DNA from: Hypericum androsaemum
Taxonomy: Eukaryota; Streptophyta; Magnoliopsida; Malpighiales; Hypericaceae
Direction: 5' to 3'
Length of the DNA stretch: 64,000 bases
NCBI GenBank assembly: GCA_963995505.1
Contig: OZ023184.1
Span: 15,188,228 to 15,252,227, forward strand
The notes under the pieces are model-generated. The model searched no databases and was not told the origin of the DNA. It worked only from the letters and a program-made list of their open reading frames with translations. Every line of letters starts with the position of its first letter. Position 1 is the stretch's first letter. The translations under genes were made by a program, and so were the position numbers. Shown here piece after piece: positions 58,761 through 64,000 of this stretch.

Positions 58761-58805
58761 CTTTTTCGAAAACCCCTACTTTTTCGGGTTGCCTGAACGG
58801 CCATA
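58761..58805. repeat. 45-bp direct repeat, copy 2
   Basis: Partner of 57567-57611, 1194 bp downstream. The DNA between includes the truncated hAT fragment. Confidence 0.9.
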
Positions 58806-59517
58806 AAATTTTCATTGTTCCCATGATACAGCTGTAGTTAATCATCCTCAATCATAAAATTTTCACTGGAATTATGATATAATCGACATTTAAATTTTTT
58901 TTAAATTCCAAAAGGAGCAAAGTAACGTAATATATTCATATAGAACTCCTGATAATATCAACGTCTTGAACATCGATTCTAAATGAATTAGAAATATTCC
59001 CCTGGATCCGAAGCTAAGCCATAAACTCCAACCAATACAGAAAATATATTTTCTTTGACTTGTTCCAACTCTTATTTGGTTCAATCGCGACAATAACTTT
59101 GGTTATCATGGTCAAGCATTCTTAGGAACCGCATGTAATTAGATGAAGGCTACATGGTTTCTTCTACAGCCACTAAGTTTGGTTTTATGAATACTCCAGA
59201 TGCAAATTTGTAGGAACTATTGCTCATTGAGTAATATAAGATTTGTATTCTAAGAATTTAGACATTTTGTAGGATGCTCTGCAAGCTTCACTCAAGTACC
59301 CATATTTTGCCACCATTTCACCTTCATAGGAGGAGCCATTTGATGATGGGAATTTCCACTAGTTGGCCAAAGAGATGCAGCATGCATATAATAGTTTGAA
59401 GCTACAATGATAAAGTCAACCAATCTGCATAATGCAAAATTAGAACATGTGGAAGGAGCTTGCTTTGTGTTACGCATCCAATGAGTGGACAAAGTAGATG
59501 TGATGATTGTGAGGACT
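58806..59517. other. Intergenic, no feature seen
   Basis: AT-rich; a minus-strand 86-codon frame at 59292-59552 has no recognisable domain. Confidence 0.35.
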
Positions 59518-59955
59518 TTAATTACAAGCAGCAAAATGACCCTTGATCTCATTAGAAAACAACTTCAATAGAAGAGCCAAGTGTAGCACCCCCTTGTGCA
59601 TTTCTTTGTCCCTCTTCTCAACAATTTTTGCAGCAGTTGCATCTGCATAGCATTCTTCCAATAGCTTTTTTTGCATAGAATCGGCCCTCATGTCAAAAGC
59701 CTGCATCGCTAGAGTTAATGCACACCTTACAGTTATGAAAGATTCGCCTCCGATCCCATCCATTTTGAGCAGTATATCGGCCAATTTTTTGTCATGCAGT
59801 TCAATCACTTCCCTGAAAAGAACCTGCTCTTGAACACGATTTGTTGCCTGATTACTTGCCACATCTTCAGCTTGTTTGAGCAAGACCATGCTTTCCTCAT
59901 TTATATACATCTTGAATGCTTGAACAGTAAGGTTCAACAACACTTGTAACTTCAA
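59518..59955 (-). CDS. Unidentified 145-codon ORF, probably a gene fragment
   Basis: I do not recognise it. The predicted protein is mostly helical and charged ([40 protein letters not shown]), with protein-like composition and codon use. The reading seems to continue upstream around 59990 in another frame, suggesting an exon or a frameshifted relic. The ORF at 60182-60559 (includes KLWRLVFQSWDPGDF) may belong to the same decayed unit. It lies beside a gypsy gag relic, so a retrotransposon origin is also possible. Confidence 0.3.
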   Translation of the reverse strand: MKLQVLLNLTVQAFKMYINEESMVLLKQAEDVASNQATNRVQEQVLFREVIELHDKKLADILLKMDGIGGESFITVRCALTLAMQAFDMRADSMQKKLLEECYADATAAKIVEKRDKEMHKGVLHLALLLKLFSNEIKGHFAACN

Positions 59956-60527
59956 TCATCATAGCCCAACGTCTTTGACAGTAGCTAGCCAAAAAGTAAC
60001 AGACCTAACAAACATTTCCTTCATTCTGGAATTCAAAGTCTCGCCAACTACAAGCCATGTCCTCCTCTTCAGATCCCAAGGGTCCAATCAGGCCCTCATG
60101 TGAACATGGACTAGGTGAGTTCTATCGAGTGACAGTAAGAGCAGATTCTCTTGGATCCATTGCTCCGAAATTTCTGTTAGCTTACTCTCTTCTGTCCTCG
60201 ATCCCCCATCGAGGCCAGAATTTCCAAAATGGCTGCTGCGTTTTTTGTCGGAAACACATGAACATTACCTGCAGAATCATGAGCATATCCATTGACATCT
60301 CATTCCTTGCACTTCCCAGCATTAAGCATAATCCTCCCTTGTTGGCAACATCAAAATCTCCAGGGTCCCAACTCTGAAACACTAATCTCCACAACTTGTA
60401 TTTACTCAACTCCACATCCACCTTTTCCTTATTAAAACTCCCTGCAGCTATTTCAAAGTAGTCAAGCTTACGATAACTATCTGTACTACAACAATCTTTT
60501 CCATTCAGAAACTTATCACAATGAGTA

Positions 60528-61556
60528 TTAGCCATCTCCACAACTCTTGCCCTCACCAACTTTCTTCACCAATGGAGCAATTCCTATTGAACTTGAGCCC
60601 AAAGAATTTGCTTTCCGAGGACATGCATTTCCCAATTCCAATCCTGACATAATATCCTGGCTACCAATTTCATCTCTCACTTTCATATCCTTGTCCTCCA
60701 AATCAGGGTCACTTCCAGCACTAAAAGCTGTAACATCAATCTTGTGAAATCCTTCTGATGTAATAGAAAGCTTAACCAATCTGATAGCTTCAGCTAATGT
60801 GGATGGATTAGCCGCTGTCACCCTAGTTTGGACATCTTCTTTAAATCCACGTAAGAATCTCAATGTAAAGTACCTATCCTCAAGGAACTTGTACTCTTTC
60901 GATATCAGTTCTTTCAATTTACCAAATTTGCTTACTTATTCCTCCACATCTCCGGCTTGCTTCAAATGAAAGAATTCTTTCAGTAGCACTTCATTCTCAA
61001 AACGCGTACACCATGCTTCTACAAAATTCATCCCAACAATCCCTTTCGTTGCCCAAGATCCATGAAGAAAACCACACTTTCGCCTTATCCACCAAATAAT
61101 CTGCACATATACCCACATTCTTGCTCTCGAATTTTCGACTAACCAAGAAATATTCATCACATTGTCCTGATGATTTTCCTGGCGCTCCATCATACGGTGT
61201 TGTTGATTCACCTCTTGAAATACCCTCAAACCTCTGCCAAGGCACGGAATGAACAACCCGTTCCTCGCGACGAGGAGCAGGGTTCTCAAAACCCTCGTCA
61301 CGCTGAAGAAACACTGTACGCATTCTTGATCCATTGCTCGTCTCGCCCACCATCGCCCTCTGAGTTTCCACCTGTTCGAGATGAGAAGGTTCAGTTCGTG
61401 CCTCAAACGCATGAGACCTCTCCACCGTCTCCCTGCAAACGCTTCGAACAATTTCTGCCTTTTATCAATTTGTTCTTCAAGAACCCTAAGAAACCAATTG
61501 AGAGTAGAAATTGGGGAAAAGGGGGAGATGAATAAATAACTCGAACACATTTTCAA
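60528..61556 (-). pseudogene. Ty3-gypsy-type gag relic
   Basis: Minus strand, two frames: DKAKVWFSSWI and GMNFVEAWCTRFENEVLLKE, then LKELISKEYKFLEDRYFTLR and FLRGFKEDVQTRVTAANPST with LAEAIRLVKL. This is the 'YFIxGLKEDIQxxV...TLxEAxxLAKL' pattern at the end of plant gypsy capsid domains. It is broken by an in-frame stop (60936-60938) and a frameshift near 61050. No protease, RT or LTR was found next to it. Confidence 0.7.
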
Positions 61557-62303
61557 CCGAGATCAGCCAAGAATAATCTCACCAGAGATGATTCCGGCAG
61601 TTCTGGACGGTTGCCAGAGAAGAAGTAGAGATGGGAAAGAGAAGAAGTGGGAGGTTAAGGAAAGAGGATTTTCAACAATTAACTTGATCCATGATCATGT
61701 CACGATCAGTTTCACATTCAACACATTAATAAAGAGGTGGGAGTTGGTTACCCACGTCTTACATAATTCAATTACATCACTGGAAAGAAATAACATCACA
61801 ACGAAATCCAAATGTACTGAATTGAAAGACCAAAGGACTTAATTGAAAGAACATAAAACATCTGGAAACGGGCCCGCGCCCAACAACGTGCGCGCCTCCC
61901 GCCAACGGCTACTATCCTAACGGTTATAACTGACCAACGGCTAGTAGCCATTTTCTTCTGCCAGCCGCGACTTCTTCCTCTTCGCACCCTCAATCTCGTC
62001 CAACACCGCAGCTTCTCCGGAACCAGCTCTCCGATGACTCCCGACGACTCCGGCCGTTCATAATCTCCCACATAACAGGAGAGTGATAGAGAGAAGATAA
62101 AGGAAGAAGAATAGGAAACGTAATTGTTTCTTTAGTTTCACAAAATGTCAAGAATACCCTTCCCTCTCCTACTACCTTCTATTTTTACCCGAGTCTATTT
62201 ACACATTTTACTTAAAGACCCTTACAACTTTAGTTACTTTCATTCTAGCGTTAAGTACATTACATAGACCCAGCCACGAATGTAGACTGTATAAATGATC
62301 AAC
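61557..62303. other. Non-coding DNA upstream of the gag relic
   Basis: Moderately GC-rich; may be the leader or LTR remnant of the gypsy relic. Nothing certain. Confidence 0.3.
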
Positions 62304-62531
62304 TCATTTCTCAGTGTGGAACTTATAAGCAGCCCATATACCAATCACACTAAAACAAAATGCTGCAAATTGTACACTTAAATGTACTATCTTTTCAAAG
62401 TTTTTAGCACCTGGCATTGTCTTGTATGCAAGCATAGCTGCACCCAGCAAAATTAAAGAGATCAAGTATCCAATAATCTCACAATTATTTGCCATCGAAA
62501 TTGCAAAATTCACTTCGACGTGATCAAGCAA
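62304..62531 (-). pseudogene. Cytochrome b561-type exon fragment
   Basis: Minus strand SLILLGAAMLAYKTMPGAKN then FEKIVHLSVQFAAFCFSVIG and IWAAYKFHTEK: two hydrophobic segments around the conserved YKT...HLxxQ part of plant trans-membrane ascorbate ferrireductases. A stop follows TEK, where the family continues GIDNFYSLHSW. There are no other exons nearby, so it is a stranded exon. The His in KIVHL would be a haem ligand region in a full protein. Confidence 0.55.
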
Positions 62532-62674
62532 ATCAAAGCAGTATACAGAAGAGAAAATACTTCATCGTTTAAAGCTGGTTGCGTATTAACCATTGTGCCT
62601 CACTTTGAAGCTAGAGAGATTAAGTGAACCAACAGCCTGAAAAGATCCGTTGGGACCTAAAAGGTGGATGCAAG

Positions 62675-64000
62675 TAGACCTGGCCATGAATTGAATCCGA
62701 TTCGTGATTCGATTCGATTCATAAAAAATTCGATTCGATTCGACAATAATTTGATTCGTCAAAAAGTTCGATTCGAATTCGTCATGATAAGAATTGAATA
62801 CGGTTCAAGTTTTTTGTAATTCGTCAAACTGGCGAATTCAATTCGAATTCATTTTGAGAATTCGATTCGTATCGAATTCGATTCGAATTCATAAAAATTC
62901 AGGGGGTTTTGAATTTCGCTGACGTCAGCGCTTGCGTCAGCGTCAGGGGCAAATTACCTTTTTTTCTTACCATTTTTTTGTTACCGTTTTAATCCCCAGG
63001 TTACCATTTTTTTATTGTTGGTACTTTTAAAATTTTTTTTATAAATTCAGAATTTCTTCACAACTCTATAAATACCACATCTTATTCTTCAAATTTTACA
63101 CATTCCAATCTCAATTCTCTACTTCTCTTATTGAAAATTTGAGCTATATAAATTCTCCCTCAAGTTTACTTATTAGATATATTAGTCATATTTCTCATAT
63201 AATTACTCATATTACTATATAATTATGTCATCAAGTAGAGCAAATAAGGGTAAGGAAAAACGTGTGGAACATCACGATTCTATTGAATCGGATTTTTCAC
63301 CGATTTCTACTTATCCTATTCCGGAAGAAATGATGAACGTCCATGATGAAGCTCAACCGATTTCTACTTATCCTATTCCTAATACCAATTTTTTGCAAGT
63401 TCCTAATCTAGAAGATCATGTTGTAAAAATTACAAACAATGTAAAAAAAGATATTTTGGATTTAATGAGTGAATATAGTATTAGGAATAATACTTCTACA
63501 TCTAATGAACCAACTCCATCTCCATCACAAGGTGAAAAATTAAGTTTTACGGAAAGATTGTTAATGAAAAAATAAAAAAGACCCCGAGGAATAAGTTTAA
63601 CCAATTCAGAATTTGATTTATATCTTAACACACAATTTGATATTCCATTTGTCAAATCTTCTAGTTTTGCTTTATTAGAATGGTGGAACAACCATGTAGA
63701 ACAATTTCCGGTTATGTCAATTATTGCCAAAGAATTGCTTGCTTGTCCGATTTCGACGGTTGCCGTGGAACAAGCATTTAGTGCAGGAGGTAATATTTTG
63801 GATGAACACCGGTACTCAATGACACCGCAATCTTTGGAGGCACAAGCATTGGTCACCGATTGGACCAAGGCGGAAAGACGACAACAAGAATTGGTCCGGG
63901 AAAATTTCGACCAACTATACGACCTCGATGATGCCACAACCGGTGAAAGCACAAACACATCCGACTAAGTGAGTTAGCTCCATAAAGGTAAGAGAACTAC
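62675..64000 (+). mobile_element. hAT transposon, internally deleted, running off the window
   Basis: Starts TAGACCTGGCCAT, followed by many 'gattcgattcg' sub-terminal repeats (62690-62890), a leader, and an ORF made of the N-terminal part and the C-terminal dimerisation domain of a hAT transposase. The right end and target duplication lie beyond the window. Confidence 0.8.
63225..63968 (+). pseudogene. Deleted hAT transposase with dimerisation domain
   Basis: Frame of about 247 codons from ATG 63225, interrupted by TAA at 63573-63575. The N-terminus is low-complexity (two 'PISTYPIP' repeats). The C-terminus is a clear hAT dimerisation domain: ALLEWWNNHVEQFPVMSIIA, then LLACPISTVAVEQAFSAGG. 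The BED zinc finger and the catalytic core (normally several hundred residues) are missing, so it cannot cut DNA, but the dimerisation part could still bind an active relative. Confidence 0.82.

Noticed and set aside
1..64000. tRNA, rRNA, CRISPR or bacterial-type operon features
   Set aside because: None seen; gene structure and repeats are those of a plant nuclear genome.

Overview
The window is nuclear DNA from a flowering plant, most likely a woody eudicot. It holds genes with many short GT-AG introns, plant-only gene families and a dense mix of plant transposable elements: Ty1-copia, L1-type LINE, gypsy LTRs, MULE/Pack-MULE, PIF/Harbinger and hAT. I could not fix the species.

Only three host genes look complete. 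(1) 759-4419 (-): a 16-exon GH51 alpha-L-arabinofuranosidase; the joined exons give an unbroken 677-codon frame. (2) 47348-49363 (+): an intronless SUVH1/3-type SRA-SET histone methyltransferase homologue of 671 codons. (3) 50690-52962 (-): a 5-exon DHHC protein S-acyltransferase of 401 codons, convergent with the SUVH gene. The rest is mostly transposons and broken gene pieces.

Layout. 4724-6054 is a MULE-type element with a perfect 9-bp target duplication. 7020-8345 is a GC-rich coding relic I could not identify. 9430-32506 is one nested transposon complex. An old MULE-like element with ~200-bp terminal inverted repeats and a 9-bp target duplication was hit by a copia element in its left TIR (9440-16772). 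A second copia (17230-23252) and a LINE (about 23258-30915) lie in its interior, and the LINE itself carries a solo gypsy-like LTR (26418-27945). A second MULE (30953-32359), of the same family as the one at 4724, sits in its right TIR. 33103-34521 is a partial duplicate of the SUVH1-like promoter, leader and first 85 codons or so. 35490-39049 is a PIF/Harbinger element with both ORFs recognisable but carrying stops. 39143-40708 is gypsy-LTR-like. 40740-42130 holds decayed ARM-repeat and mitoferrin gene fragments. 43416-46287 is another MULE-like nest that split the SUVH1 upstream region; it contains a Pack-MULE with an aromatic amino-acid decarboxylase fragment (44000-45003) and a Harbinger deletion derivative (45064-46147). 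After the S-acyltransferase gene come a 23-bp minisatellite (53853-54486), AT-rich DNA, two hAT fragments, a gypsy gag relic and a cytochrome b561 exon relic.

The three host genes have no obvious shared pathway: cell-wall/glycoprotein arabinose trimming, chromatin reading or methylation, and protein palmitoylation. The most interesting signals are structural: the nested MULE complex, the duplicated SUVH1 promoter with a truncated ORF, gene fragments inside MULEs, and a copia family with non-TG/CA ends and a tRNA-Ile-anticodon-like primer site. I found no convincing new enzymatic or defence system.
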